Shown here: positions 1-10,022 of the stretch, piece after piece
Position numbering within the stretch: the first letter of the stretch is position 1
How the letters are laid out: the number at the start of each line of letters is the position of its first letter
Assembly: GCF_018283675.1 (NCBI RefSeq)
Contig: NZ_JAGVRK010000001.1
Location: 3,962,854 to 4,026,853 of the forward strand
Source: Metabacillus flavus
GTDB lineage: Bacteria > Bacillota > Bacilli > Bacillales > Bacillaceae
Length of the DNA: 64,000 nt
Direction: 5' to 3'
Notes under the pieces: generated by a model
Seen by the model: only the letters and a program-made list of their open reading frames with translations
The model's database searches: none
What the model was told of the DNA's origin: nothing
Made by a program: the position numbers and the translations under genes

Positions 1-118
1 TACCAGCTCCGCTCGCTCCGATTATTCCATGGATCTCTCCAGGCTGAATATGTAAAGACACAGACGAAATCGCCTGAAACGCATTAAATTTCTTGCTCAC
101 ATTCTCCAATGTAATCAT
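1..118 (-). CDS. ABC transporter ATP-binding protein, N-terminus only (MetN-like)
   Basis: Only the first 39 codons are present; the gene runs off the left edge. The translation starts MITLENVSKKF and reaches GEIHGIIGASGAG, the beginning of a Walker A P-loop, so this is the ATPase of an ABC transporter. The spacing and the G-x-SGAG form resemble MetN of methionine importers, but the diagnostic C-terminal part is missing, so the substrate is inferred only. A purine-rich ribosome site (GGAAAGGGG) lies just before the ATG, and a good sigma-A-type promoter lies about 45-75 bases upstream. No S-box riboswitch fits in the short leader, which weakens a methionine assignment. Confidence 0.75.
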   Translation of the reverse strand, partial: MITLENVSKKFNAFQAISSVSLHIQPGEIHGIIGASGAG

Positions 119-163
119 AAAAAAACCCCTTTCCAGGTCCGAAGGGTGGCGGCAAGCGTTCAA

Positions 164-192
164 ATTATAGCTTAATTTTATGAACTTGTCAT
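164..192 (-). promoter_or_regulatory. Predicted sigma-A promoter of the ABC ATPase
   Basis: On the minus strand ATGACA (187-192), a 17-base spacer and a perfect TATAAT (164-169) lie between the ferredoxin reductase stop and the ATPase start. This suggests the ATPase is transcribed independently. Prediction by eye only. Confidence 0.5.
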
Positions 193-206
193 TTAAGCCG
201 TCTGAT

Positions 207-1265
207 TCATTTGTTTTTCAAAAGCTTTTCCTTAACCAGCTTTTTATTTCGCTCTTGAAAAACTTCATTATGCGAAGAAACCATGGCAAATTTTTCGGCT
301 TCCGGCTGAATAAACTGTTTTGCTTTATTTACCGCATTCGCTGCATCTTGAAAACAGCCTGCAATCAGATTTAGTTTTCCATTATGGCTCAAAATATCCC
401 CGGCTGCATATATGCCCTCTGCGGACGTTTCACTGGATGCATTCCCCGCAATATAAAAATCATTAGCCATTTCGATATGCATGCCGCTGTTTTTCAATAA
501 GCTTGTATCTTGTTCATATCCGTGATTGATGATGACATCATCAATATCAAGATAAGCTGTCTCTTCGGTTTCCAGATTCTTCAGCGCAACGGTTTTGATC
601 TTTTCCTGATGATCACAGGCGATTAGTTTCGAAATGGCCGTATTGGGCAGACATGTGACCGAACTGTTCAACAGCTGCATCACCTGCGCCTCGTGACCTG
701 AAAGATTTTCCTTCCGGTACGTAATATAAACCTTTTTTGCGAAGGGCTCCAATTCGTTCGCCCAATCGACAGCCGAATTTCCTCCTCCTGAGATCACCAC
801 GGTTTTATCTTTAAATCTCATCAGTGATGGAATGGTATAGTGGATATTCGCTACTTCGAACTTTTCTGCTCCTTCAATCTCCAGCTTTTTGGGTTTTAAA
901 ATTCCGCTGCCTACCGCAACGATCACCGTTTTCGTTTCATGTATTCTGCCTGATGCAGCTCTCAATTTATAGGTTCCATCCGCTTCCCGGTATATCGCTT
1001 CAATTTTTTCATTCAGGACGACCTTCGGATTGAAGGTTAACCCCTGCTCGATCAGCTGTTCCATTAATTTGGCACCTGTAGTGGGGGTTACCCCTCCGAC
1101 ATCCCAGATCATTTTCTCGGGATACACCTGAATCTTCCCGCCTAATTCTGCCTGAAATTCCACAATCTTTGTCTTCATGCCTCTTAAACCGCTGTAAAAA
1201 GCCGAATACAAACCAGCCGGCCCGCCTCCGATGATCGTTACATCAAATAACTCCCGTTCAGCCAT
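207..1265 (-). CDS. Ferredoxin/flavodoxin-NADP(+) reductase, thioredoxin-reductase-like type 2
   Basis: 352-residue FAD- and NADPH-binding oxidoreductase of the TrxR-like ferredoxin-NADP reductase family (Bacillus YumC/YcgT type, about 330-350 residues). The N-terminal FAD dinucleotide motif GGGPAG is at residues 13-18 and the NADPH motif GGGNSA near residue 160; the redox CxxC of true thioredoxin reductases is absent. A Fur box and a promoter sit directly upstream, divergent from an iron-siderophore importer. That suggests this protein supplies electrons for iron release or iron-dependent metabolism; in B. subtilis the paralogue ycgT is known as an iron-stress (Fur) gene. The ATG is preceded by a GGGAG ribosome site. 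Confidence 0.93.
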   Translation of the reverse strand: MAERELFDVTIIGGGPAGLYSAFYSGLRGMKTKIVEFQAELGGKIQVYPEKMIWDVGGVTPTTGAKLMEQLIEQGLTFNPKVVLNEKIEAIYREADGTYKLRAASGRIHETKTVIVAVGSGILKPKKLEIEGAEKFEVANIHYTIPSLMRFKDKTVVISGGGNSAVDWANELEPFAKKVYITYRKENLSGHEAQVMQLLNSSVTCLPNTAISKLIACDHQEKIKTVALKNLETEETAYLDIDDVIINHGYEQDTSLLKNSGMHIEMANDFYIAGNASSETSAEGIYAAGDILSHNGKLNLIAGCFQDAANAVNKAKQFIQPEAEKFAMVSSHNEVFQERNKKLVKEKLLKNK

Positions 1266-1291
1266 TCCCGCCCACTCCCAATCAAATGTAA

Positions 1292-1310
1292 TTGATTATC
1301 ATTATCAATA
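1292..1310. promoter_or_regulatory. Fur box of the ferredoxin reductase gene
   Basis: Read on the minus strand the 19 bases contain TTGATAATGATAATCAA, a close match to the Fur inverted repeat GATAATGATAATCATTATC. It lies just downstream of the predicted minus-strand promoter, where Fur binding would block transcription. Confidence 0.8.
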
Positions 1311-1339
1311 AGAATAAAGGATGGCCAGTTTATTTACAA
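1311..1339 (-). promoter_or_regulatory. Predicted promoter of the ferredoxin reductase gene
   Basis: Minus strand: TTGTAA (1334-1339), 17-base spacer, TATTCT (1311-1316). The Fur box begins immediately after the -10 element, supporting iron-dependent repression. Confidence 0.5.
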
Positions 1340-1391
1340 TCAAAAAATGATGAACTGGCTTACACACCACAGTTATAGACAAAAAATTAAG

Positions 1392-1421
1392 TTGACACTA
1401 TGCCGAAATGGAGGATATAGT
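1392..1421 (+). promoter_or_regulatory. Predicted promoter of the siderophore ABC operon
   Basis: TTGACA (1392-1397), 18-base spacer, TATAGT (1416-1421). A strong Fur box overlaps the expected transcription start about ten bases downstream. Confidence 0.6.
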
Positions 1422-1431
1422 TAAATTACGT

Positions 1432-1450
1432 TGATAATGATTATCATTAT
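1432..1450. promoter_or_regulatory. Fur box of the siderophore ABC operon
   Basis: The run TGATAATGATTATCATTAT is a nearly perfect Fur inverted repeat. It covers the predicted start site of the importer operon and ends about 30 bases before the ATPase start codon. Confidence 0.88.
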
Positions 1451-1482
1451 TATTACAGATTTCTATAAAGGAGGGGTAAAGG

Positions 1483-2328
1483 ATGGTTCGACTCTCTACA
1501 GATGACTTAAGCATCGGCTATGGGGAAGAGCTCATTGTCAAGAATCTGAATATACAGATACCGGATCGAAAGGTCACAGCCATCATCGGCTCCAACGGCT
1601 GTGGAAAATCCACTTTGCTGAAAGCGATGACAAGAATCATTGCCCATCATTCCGGATCGGCCCTTTTAGACGGAAAAGAAATATCGAAGGAAAATACGAA
1701 GATCCTGGCAAGGAAAATGGCCATCCTCCCCCAAACTCCTGAAGCCGCGGCGGGTTTAACTGTTGCTGAACTCGTATCTTATGGCCGCTTTCCCTATCAA
1801 AAGGGAATGGGTAGATTAACGGCAAAGGATCTTGAAGTCATCGAATGGGCGTGCGAAGTGACTGGCACTTCTGCCTACAAATACCGCCCGGTCGATTCCT
1901 TATCCGGCGGACAGCGGCAGCGTGTCTGGATTGCCATGGCCCTTGCGCAGGAAACCGAGATCATCTTTTTGGATGAGCCGACGACCTACTTGGATATGGC
2001 GCATCAGCTTGAGGTGCTGGAGCTGCTTCAAATGCTAAACCGTGAACAGGGAAGAACCATTATTATGGTGCTGCATGACCTGAATCAGGCTGCCCGGTTC
2101 GCTGATTATATGATTGCAATGAAGAGCGGGAAACTCGTCAATGCAGGGACTCCGGAGGATATCATGACCCCGGGAACTTTAAGAGACGTTTTCCAGATCG
2201 ATGCCGTGATCGGACGCGATCCGAACACATACAAACCGATGTGTATGACCTACAATTTAATAAAAGGAGAAAAGAAACATGAAGAAATTATTCGTCCCGC
2301 TTATGCTCGTACTGGTTCTGCTTATTAG
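1483..2328 (+). CDS. Iron-siderophore ABC transporter, ATP-binding protein (FecE/YusV-like)
   Basis: 281-residue cytoplasmic ATPase that would drive siderophore uptake. Walker A GSNGCGKST is near residue 37, the ABC signature LSGGQRQR near residue 141 and Walker B IIFLDEPT just after. It most resembles YusV/FecE/FhuC-type ferric-siderophore ATPases. It is first in an operon with a binding lipoprotein and two permeases, behind a promoter and Fur box. Unusually, its reading frame runs 50 bases past the start of the next gene; the last 16 residues after the overlap are probably unconserved. A GGAGGGG ribosome site lies a few bases before the ATG. Confidence 0.95.
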   Translation: MVRLSTDDLSIGYGEELIVKNLNIQIPDRKVTAIIGSNGCGKSTLLKAMTRIIAHHSGSALLDGKEISKENTKILARKMAILPQTPEAAAGLTVAELVSYGRFPYQKGMGRLTAKDLEVIEWACEVTGTSAYKYRPVDSLSGGQRQRVWIAMALAQETEIIFLDEPTTYLDMAHQLEVLELLQMLNREQGRTIIMVLHDLNQAARFADYMIAMKSGKLVNAGTPEDIMTPGTLRDVFQIDAVIGRDPNTYKPMCMTYNLIKGEKKHEEIIRPAYARTGSAY

Positions 2329-3196
2329 TGCCTGCGGAAATAAAGAAGGTACTGAAAAAGAAAAGACTGCCTCAAAGGAACCGGAAACCTTTACATACCA
2401 ATCAGAAACAGGACCGGTTGAAGTTCCATCAAATCCGAAGCGCGTTGTCATGCTCTCAGGCTTTACAGGAAACGTCTTGCATTTGGGAGTGAATGTAGTC
2501 GGAGCAGATGTCTGGTCAAAAAACAATCCGACTTTCTCTAAAGAAATGAAAAACGTTGAGGAAGTCTCAGATGAAAATCTTGAAAAAATCATTGAACTGG
2601 AGCCTGACTTGATTATCGGCTTATCCAATATAAAAAATATTGATAAATTAAAAGAAATTGCCCCAACTGTTACTTACACGTGGGGGAAACTGGATTACTT
2701 AAGCCAGCATGTTGAAATCGGGAAGCTTTTAAACAAGGAAAAAGAAGCCCAGGCGTGGGTGGATGACTTTAAGAAACGGACTTCAGACGCGGGAGATGAA
2801 ATACGCGGAAAAATCGGAGAAGATGCGACCGTATCTGTAATCGAGGCCTTTGGAAAAGACCTTTATGTATACGGGGAAAACTGGGCGCGCGGAACAGAGA
2901 TTCTCTATCAGGGGATGAAGCTCAAAATGCCGGAAAAAGTGAAGGAAGTCGCTTTAAAATCAGGGTACTACACGCTGTCAGCTGAGGTACTGCCTGACTA
3001 TGCCGGCGATTATGTGATCCTGAGCAAATATTCCGATGCCAACACCTCTTTTGAGGAAACCGAAACCTTCAAAAACATTCCTGCTGTCAAAAACGGCCGT
3101 TTGTTTGAAATGAAGGGAGAAGGCGCATCATTCAGCGATCCTGTAACACTGGAAAAACAGCTGGAGTTTATTAAGAAATCGTTTTTGGAAAATTAA
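2279..3196 (+). CDS. Iron-siderophore ABC transporter substrate-binding lipoprotein
   Basis: 305-residue class III periplasmic-binding-type lipoprotein. A short signal peptide ends in the lipobox LISAC (residues 15-19), so the protein would be lipid-anchored outside the membrane. The core carries family hallmarks of FhuD/FeuA proteins: NPKRVVML near residue 57, LEPDLIIGL near residue 108 and YGENWARGTEILYQG near residue 200, the last recalling staphylococcal FhuD2. This suggests a hydroxamate or related siderophore, but the ligand cannot be read from sequence. The start lies inside the upstream ATPase gene and has its own ribosome site (AAAGGAGAAAAG). Confidence 0.93.
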   Translation: MKKLFVPLMLVLVLLISACGNKEGTEKEKTASKEPETFTYQSETGPVEVPSNPKRVVMLSGFTGNVLHLGVNVVGADVWSKNNPTFSKEMKNVEEVSDENLEKIIELEPDLIIGLSNIKNIDKLKEIAPTVTYTWGKLDYLSQHVEIGKLLNKEKEAQAWVDDFKKRTSDAGDEIRGKIGEDATVSVIEAFGKDLYVYGENWARGTEILYQGMKLKMPEKVKEVALKSGYYTLSAEVLPDYAGDYVILSKYSDANTSFEETETFKNIPAVKNGRLFEMKGEGASFSDPVTLEKQLEFIKKSFLEN

Positions 3197-3202
3197 CCTT
3201 TT

Positions 3203-3226
3203 GAGGAATTCTTTAAAGAATTCCTC
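3203..3226. repeat. 24-base perfect palindrome between binding protein and permease
   Basis: GAGGAATTCTTT followed directly by its reverse complement, 7 bases after the binding-protein stop and 37 bases before the next gene. In RNA it would form a hairpin. Such stems commonly stabilise the upstream binding-protein message or attenuate read-through to permeases; there is no strong T-run, so full termination is unlikely. Confidence 0.7.
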
Positions 3227-3262
3227 TTTCCCTTATTTCAGGAAAGGAAATACGGCGAACAA

Positions 3263-4273
3263 ATGGCTAAAAAATCGTTTTATTCCATTACATATTCATA
3301 TAAAATTGCAGCCGCGCTCCTTTTGCTCGCGGCCATGTTTGCCGTCGCCATGGTCTTTGGGGCAGCGGATGTGACGCTCAAGGATCTTTGGCTTGCCCTT
3401 ACCGCAGATTCAGCAGAGAAAGAGATAACGGTTATCCGGGAAATCCGTCTTCCGCGGGAAATTGGGGCGGCATTCGTCGGGGCGGCACTCGCTGTATCCG
3501 GGGGGATCATGCAGGGAATGACAAGAAATCCGCTCGCTGATCCCGGACTGCTGGGGTTGTCTGCAGGGGCGTATGCGGCATTAGCTGTCACGCTGGCCTT
3601 TTTTAAATCGGCCAATTATTTTGTGACAATGGCCGTTTGCTTTATAGGAGCCGGAATCGGCGCATTGATGGTATTTGGGATCAGCTCCATGAAGAGAGGC
3701 GGATTCTCTCCCCTTCGCATCGTATTGGCTGGATCAGCCATTTCTGCATTTTTATATGCTATTGCCGAGGGAGTGAGCCTTTATTTCAAAGTTTCCAAAA
3801 ATGTCACCATGTGGACATCAGGAGGACTGATCGGGACGAATTGGACACAGCTCCAAATCATTATCCCGCTTATATCTGTCGGACTTCTTGTATCCTTCCT
3901 CCTTTCTAAGCAGCTCACCATCCTAAGCTTGCATGAAGAGATTTCCATCGGACTGGGCCAAAAAACCAAGCACATCAAAGCGATTCTGTTTGCGGCCGTC
4001 ATCATTTTGACAGGGTCATCTGTCGCGCTGGCAGGAAACCTTGTATTCATCGGTTTGATGATTCCGCACATTGTCCGGCCTTTAGCAGGAAACGACTACC
4101 GATTCATCTTGCCGCTGTCAGCCATTTCCGGTGCTGCGTTTATGCTGTTTGCTGATACAGTGGGGCGCACACTGCATGCCCCTTTTGAAACACCAGTGGC
4201 CGCCATTATCGCTATGCTCGGCCTGCCCTTCTTCTTACTCATTGTTCGAAAAGGGGGAAAGGCATTCAGATGA
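3263..4273 (+). CDS. Iron-siderophore ABC transporter permease 1 (FecCD family)
   Basis: 336-residue integral membrane protein with about nine or ten hydrophobic segments, starting with one at residues 13-32. It contains the FecCD-type sequences IRLPREIGAAFVGAALAVSG and TRNPLADPGLLGLSAGA in the first third and GLMIPHIVRPL near residue 260, the loop that contacts the ATPase. It overlaps the next permease by four bases (ATGA), implying translational coupling and a heterodimeric channel. The start at 3263 is preceded by a GGAAAGGAAA tract. Confidence 0.94.
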   Translation: MAKKSFYSITYSYKIAAALLLLAAMFAVAMVFGAADVTLKDLWLALTADSAEKEITVIREIRLPREIGAAFVGAALAVSGGIMQGMTRNPLADPGLLGLSAGAYAALAVTLAFFKSANYFVTMAVCFIGAGIGALMVFGISSMKRGGFSPLRIVLAGSAISAFLYAIAEGVSLYFKVSKNVTMWTSGGLIGTNWTQLQIIIPLISVGLLVSFLLSKQLTILSLHEEISIGLGQKTKHIKAILFAAVIILTGSSVALAGNLVFIGLMIPHIVRPLAGNDYRFILPLSAISGAAFMLFADTVGRTLHAPFETPVAAIIAMLGLPFFLLIVRKGGKAFR

Positions 4274-5277
4274 TCCATCCATTGCTGATAAAAAAACAAA
4301 GAATCACAGTCGGTGTATCCCTTCTTCTTATAGCCGCAACCATCATGGTCAGCCTGGGACTTGGGTATTCTGCTGTCTCTTATGACAGGATCATTCCCGC
4401 TCTATTCGGGCAGGGAACGTTTAAAGAAGAGTTCGTCTTATTTACAATAAGATTGCCGAGGATTTTCATTACGCTATTGGCAGGAATGGCTCTTTCGTTA
4501 TCTGGAGCCCTCCTCCAGGGAATCACAAGAAATGATTTAGTAGATCCGGGCTTTATCGGAATCAATTCCGGCGCCGGTGTAGCCATCACCGTTTTCTTCT
4601 TATTTTTCCCGATTGAGGCAGGCTCGTTTATCTATCTTCTTCCGCTCATCGCCTTTATTGGAGCAATCCTCACCGCTATAACGATTTATTTATTTGCTTA
4701 TCATAAAAAGAGCGGCTTGCAGCCAGTAAGTTTAGTACTGATCGGAGTCGGGGTTTCCATGGCTCTTTCAGGTACAATGGTGGTCCTGATTTCATCTGCC
4801 GATCAGATGAAAGTGGATTTTATCGCTAAATGGCTGGCAGGGAACATCTGGGGCACAGATTGGCCCTTTATTTGGGCCCTCCTTCCATGGCTGATTCTTC
4901 TCATTCCCTTTGCCCTGTATAAAGCGAATACGCTTAATCTACTCGGTTTAAGTGAGCCTGCCGCCCTAGGTGCTGGAGTCCCCATCGAAAGGGAAAGGAT
5001 TGTCTTGCTGTTAACAGCCGTAGCCCTCGCTTCTTCAGCCGTTTCCGTTACCGGAGGCATCTCGTTTATCGGGCTGATGGCTCCGCATATTGCCAAAGCC
5101 TTAGTCGGCCCCAGAAATCAGCTGTATCTCCCCGTCGCCATTCTACTCGGCGGCTGGCTGCTGCTGTTTGCAGACACCATCGGGCGCAATATCCTTGAAC
5201 CGAGCGGAGTACCTGCCGGAATCATGGTTTCTTTAATTGGGGCACCTTATTTTGTTTATTTGCTGTTGAAGAAATGA
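4270..5277 (+). CDS. Iron-siderophore ABC transporter permease 2 (FecCD family)
   Basis: 335-residue partner permease. It shares the family signatures IRLPRIFITLLAGMALSLSG, TRNDLVDPGFIGINSGAG and GLMAPHIAKALVG with permease 1 and has a similar set of hydrophobic helices. It is the last gene of the Fur-controlled operon and is followed by two hairpins that look like terminators. The start overlaps the upstream stop (ATGA). Confidence 0.94.
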   Translation: MIHPLLIKKQRITVGVSLLLIAATIMVSLGLGYSAVSYDRIIPALFGQGTFKEEFVLFTIRLPRIFITLLAGMALSLSGALLQGITRNDLVDPGFIGINSGAGVAITVFFLFFPIEAGSFIYLLPLIAFIGAILTAITIYLFAYHKKSGLQPVSLVLIGVGVSMALSGTMVVLISSADQMKVDFIAKWLAGNIWGTDWPFIWALLPWLILLIPFALYKANTLNLLGLSEPAALGAGVPIERERIVLLLTAVALASSAVSVTGGISFIGLMAPHIAKALVGPRNQLYLPVAILLGGWLLLFADTIGRNILEPSGVPAGIMVSLIGAPYFVYLLLKK

Positions 5278-5303
5278 CTTCGGTTGAAATGATGCAAATA
5301 AGA

Positions 5304-5335
5304 AAAAGTATTGGAGTTACTTTTCCAATACTTTT
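5304..5335 (+). terminator. Hairpin after the siderophore operon
   Basis: Twelve-base stem AAAAGTATTGGA / TCCAATACTTTT with an 8-base loop, 26 bases after the permease stop. The arm itself supplies a short T-run. Confidence 0.7.
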
Positions 5336-5371
5336 CACATCCTAATTAGATAATGAACGATTAAAAGAGCT

Positions 5372-5406
5372 AGCTGTCAACTATGTTGACAGCTGGATTT
5401 TTTTTC
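5372..5406 (+). terminator. Intrinsic terminator before katG
   Basis: Ten-base stem AGCTGTCAAC / GTTGACAGCT with a TAT loop, followed by GGA and a long T-run. Probably a second, stronger stop for the siderophore operon. Confidence 0.8.
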
Positions 5407-5469
5407 CTCTTTCCGTTGTTCATATCCCTCAAGACTAGCTGAAACCGTTCTGCTCAGAAGCTTCTAACT

Positions 5470-5497
5470 TTGAATTACCGTTTTTCTCCACTATAAT
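5470..5497 (+). promoter_or_regulatory. Predicted katG promoter
   Basis: TTGAAT (5470-5475), 16-base spacer, TATAAT (5492-5497), about 75 bases before katG. An AT-rich imperfect palindrome (about 5503-5524, AAGAATTATCTTAATTATCT) follows; it could be a degenerate PerR box but matches the consensus poorly. Confidence 0.5.
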
Positions 5498-5573
5498 ATA
5501 CAGTAAGAATTATCTTAATTATCTAACTATTAATCTCGTAATTTATGGTCCAAAACTGAGAGGAGAATTGTAA

Positions 5574-7787
<2,214 letters not shown>

Positions 7788-7814
7788 GTAACGGCTAATT
7801 TGTTTGAAAAGGAG

Positions 7815-7844
7815 ACTCCCGTAAAACATTGCGGGAGTTTTTTT
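7815..7844 (+). terminator. Intrinsic terminator after katG
   Basis: Stem ACTCCCG / CGGGAGT with a 10-base loop followed by seven T residues, 28 bases after the katG stop. Confidence 0.88.
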
Positions 7845-7939
7845 GAATAAAATTGCCCGTACCTCTGCGGACATTCGGGATATATCACTTCATCAAGGAC
7901 ATGATAGTAACCGAATGTTTAAAAACAGGAGGGAAACTC

Positions 7940-8569
7940 ATGCAAAACCAAAACATCAATCAAAACGGCCAGCAGCAAATGTCCGGCGTGCAGCCCAATC
8001 CCGCATATTCCAAGGACCATGGAGGCCATGAACTGTTTGATGCCCATGAAGTCATCGCCGGAATCATTAGCATGCTTGATCAATATCAAATGTACGAGCA
8101 GCATATGAAGGATCCAGAGCTGAAAGACATTGCCCAACGCCAGTCTGTTTTTGTTACCCAAATGTACAATACCATTGTAGATGCCTTCTCCACGGGACAA
8201 AAACCAGCTGTTTCAACCCAAGTCTATAAAATGACGCAAAACAACGATGCCGTTTACGGAATAAAGCCGGGTCAGCCGAAGAAGCCTAATCAATCTGTAT
8301 CCGAGCTTTCCGATCAGGGGCTATCCGCTTATATGCTCGGCAACACCAAATCATTGGCCACCCTGCTGGCTATGACTGCACTGGAGATGACCAATCCCGT
8401 GCTGCGCCGAGTCATCGCCGACAGTGTTCCGAACTTTATCGAGCTAAGCTACGAAATTTTCCTTTATCAAAACAAGCATGGCTATTACCAGGTTCCGCAG
8501 CTGATGCAGCAGGACATGAATGCGATGCTGAACAGCTATGCGAAAGCTCCGGGGAAGATGATGCATTAA
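7940..8569 (+). CDS. Spore coat protein, CotF family
   Basis: 209 residues. The N-terminus is rich in Gln and Asn (QNQNINQNGQQQM); the C-terminal half carries the coat-F domain pattern TALEMTNPVLRRVIADSVPN and YEIFLYQNKHGYYQVPQL. Proteins of this family sit in the spore coat or cortex-outer layers. The start was set at ATG 7940 because AGGAGGG lies seven bases upstream; an in-frame extension back to 7853 has no ribosome site and overlaps the katG terminator region. Monocistronic, followed by a terminator. No sporulation promoter was recognised with confidence. Confidence 0.9.
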   Translation: MQNQNINQNGQQQMSGVQPNPAYSKDHGGHELFDAHEVIAGIISMLDQYQMYEQHMKDPELKDIAQRQSVFVTQMYNTIVDAFSTGQKPAVSTQVYKMTQNNDAVYGIKPGQPKKPNQSVSELSDQGLSAYMLGNTKSLATLLAMTALEMTNPVLRRVIADSVPNFIELSYEIFLYQNKHGYYQVPQLMQQDMNAMLNSYAKAPGKMMH

Positions 8570-8577
8570 CGGGTAAG

Positions 8578-8610
8578 GGCTGGGACATCTTATGGTCCAG
8601 CCTTTTTATT
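8578..8610 (+). terminator. Intrinsic terminator after the coat protein gene
   Basis: GGCTGGGAC / GTCCAGCC hairpin (one bulged base) followed by TTTTTATTATT. Confidence 0.8.
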
Positions 8611-8725
8611 ATTAACCCCTCTTGAAGCAGTTTCGTATAAGAAAAACGGTCTCCCCATATATAATGGACTTGATCACTACTACTTCCCTTACATACGAAC
8701 TCAATAGATGAAAGGAGAGCGTTCA

Positions 8726-9766
8726 ATGAAAGCAATCCAAGTAACTGGCTACGGCGGTATAGAGAAGCTCGAGCTAGCAGAACTGCCTATTCCAGAGCCG
8801 AAAGAACATGAAGTACTGGTTCAGGTGAAAGCCTGCGCCATTAACAATACGGAAATCTGGATGAGAGAAGGGGCTTACGGAACCGGAGCTAAATCAGGCT
8901 GGAAGCCGGAAGGTGTGGACTTTCCCAGGATACCGGGTTCCGATATAGCAGGCAGAATCGTGAAGGCGGGGCATGCGGTGGATGAGGCGATGATCGGAAA
9001 AGACGTTGTCCTCTTTCCTTTTACCTCCAGTGGAGAACCAGGTCTCGAGCATATTTCAGAAGATATGTCCTTCGTCGGTTCTGAATACGATGGCGGCTAT
9101 GCAGAATACGTGTTATGGCCTGCGGACCTTTGCTATGAAATGCCCCTTCCTGATTATACGGAAAGTGCGGTTTTTTCCGTCAGCGGCTTGACGGCCTGGC
9201 ATATGAATGAGCAAATCCAGGTACAGCCAGGGGAAACCGTCATGGTCACGGGGGCAAACGGCGGTGTAGGCTCCTTAAACGTCCAAATCGCCTCCAACGT
9301 ATTCGGAGCCAAGGTCATCGCCATTGTCGGAGATTTGGCACTGGAAGAAAGAATGAAAGAATTGGGTGCCTCGCATGTGCTGTCCTATAAATCCGAAAAG
9401 CTTGCTGAAGAAATCCGAGAAGTGAATGGCGGTCCGATTGATGCTGTCCTGGACGTTGTCGGAGATGCCCTGTTTTCCACCTCCCTGGAAGTTCTGAAGA
9501 ATGGCGGGAAGTTCTGTACCTCAGGGTCTGCCGGCGGCCAAAAGACAGAGCTTGATCTCAGAACGCTCTACTTAAAACACATCACCCTCTACGGCTCCGT
9601 CTTGGGGACCAGAGAGGAGTTCAGACGGATGCTCCGCGCGATCTCCGAAGGAAAAATCAAGCCGGTCATTGACCGTACTTTTCCTCTTGAGAAAGCAAAG
9701 GAAGCGCAGGTTTATTTTAAGAATTCCGGAAAAGCAGGAAAGATTGTGCTGCTTCCAGGGTATTGA
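8726..9766 (+). CDS. MDR-superfamily zinc-independent alcohol dehydrogenase / quinone oxidoreductase
   Basis: 346-residue medium-chain dehydrogenase/reductase. An N-terminal GroES-like domain (about 1-150, PRIPGSDIAGRIVKAG) is followed by a Rossmann domain with the NADP(H) motif GANGGVGS near residue 178. The four-Cys structural zinc loop and the catalytic Cys/His zinc ligands of alcohol dehydrogenases are not evident, so a quinone oxidoreductase- or enoyl-reductase-like activity is more likely; the substrate is unknown. The start at 8726 has AAAGGAGAG eight bases upstream and begins MKAIQVTGYGG, typical of the family. Monocistronic, ending in a terminator. Confidence 0.92.
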   Translation: MKAIQVTGYGGIEKLELAELPIPEPKEHEVLVQVKACAINNTEIWMREGAYGTGAKSGWKPEGVDFPRIPGSDIAGRIVKAGHAVDEAMIGKDVVLFPFTSSGEPGLEHISEDMSFVGSEYDGGYAEYVLWPADLCYEMPLPDYTESAVFSVSGLTAWHMNEQIQVQPGETVMVTGANGGVGSLNVQIASNVFGAKVIAIVGDLALEERMKELGASHVLSYKSEKLAEEIREVNGGPIDAVLDVVGDALFSTSLEVLKNGGKFCTSGSAGGQKTELDLRTLYLKHITLYGSVLGTREEFRRMLRAISEGKIKPVIDRTFPLEKAKEAQVYFKNSGKAGKIVLLPGY

Positions 9767-9777
9767 TTTTTCTTTAA

Positions 9778-9806
9778 AAAAAACTCGTCACTGTTGACGA
9801 GTTTTT
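9778..9806 (+). terminator. Intrinsic terminator after the MDR gene
   Basis: AAAACTCGTCA / TGACGAGTTTT stem with a 4-base loop and flanking A and T runs; it could act on both strands, also serving the convergent phosphatase gene. Confidence 0.85.
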
Positions 9807-9824
9807 CTGTTTCTTTTCTATTAA

Positions 9825-10008
9825 GCTCTGTTAAACTTGGCTGTTGATTTCCGTTGCAGGCGCTCGCTTTCCGCGGGGCGGGCGGTGAGCCTCCTCGCCG
9901 CTTTGCGCCTGCGGGGTCTCACCTGTCCCGCTGCTCTCAGCTCGGAGTCTCGCGCATTCCACTCCAATCAACAGGTGTTAAAAATCAACATCAGGCTTTA
10001 ACAGAGCC
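9825..10008 (+). repeat. MITE-like 184-bp repeat, copy 1
   Basis: GC-rich intergenic element with imperfect terminal inverted repeats: the left end reads GCTCTGTTAAAC..GTTGATTT and the right end, reverse-complemented, GGCTCTGTTAAAG..GTTGATTT. The core includes CCGCGGGGCGGGCGGTGAG and GGGGTCTCACCTGTCCCGC. A second copy of the same length lies inverted at 22205-22388. It has no convincing ORF. Such cores are, from memory, frequent in Bacillaceae genomes, but their function is not established. Confidence 0.85.
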
Positions 10009-10022
10009 TTCTATTAAGATCC

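Noticed and set aside
119..206. S-box (SAM) riboswitch before the MetN-like ATPase
   Set aside because: The predicted leader is only about 40 bases and shows none of the S-box core, so no riboswitch is called.
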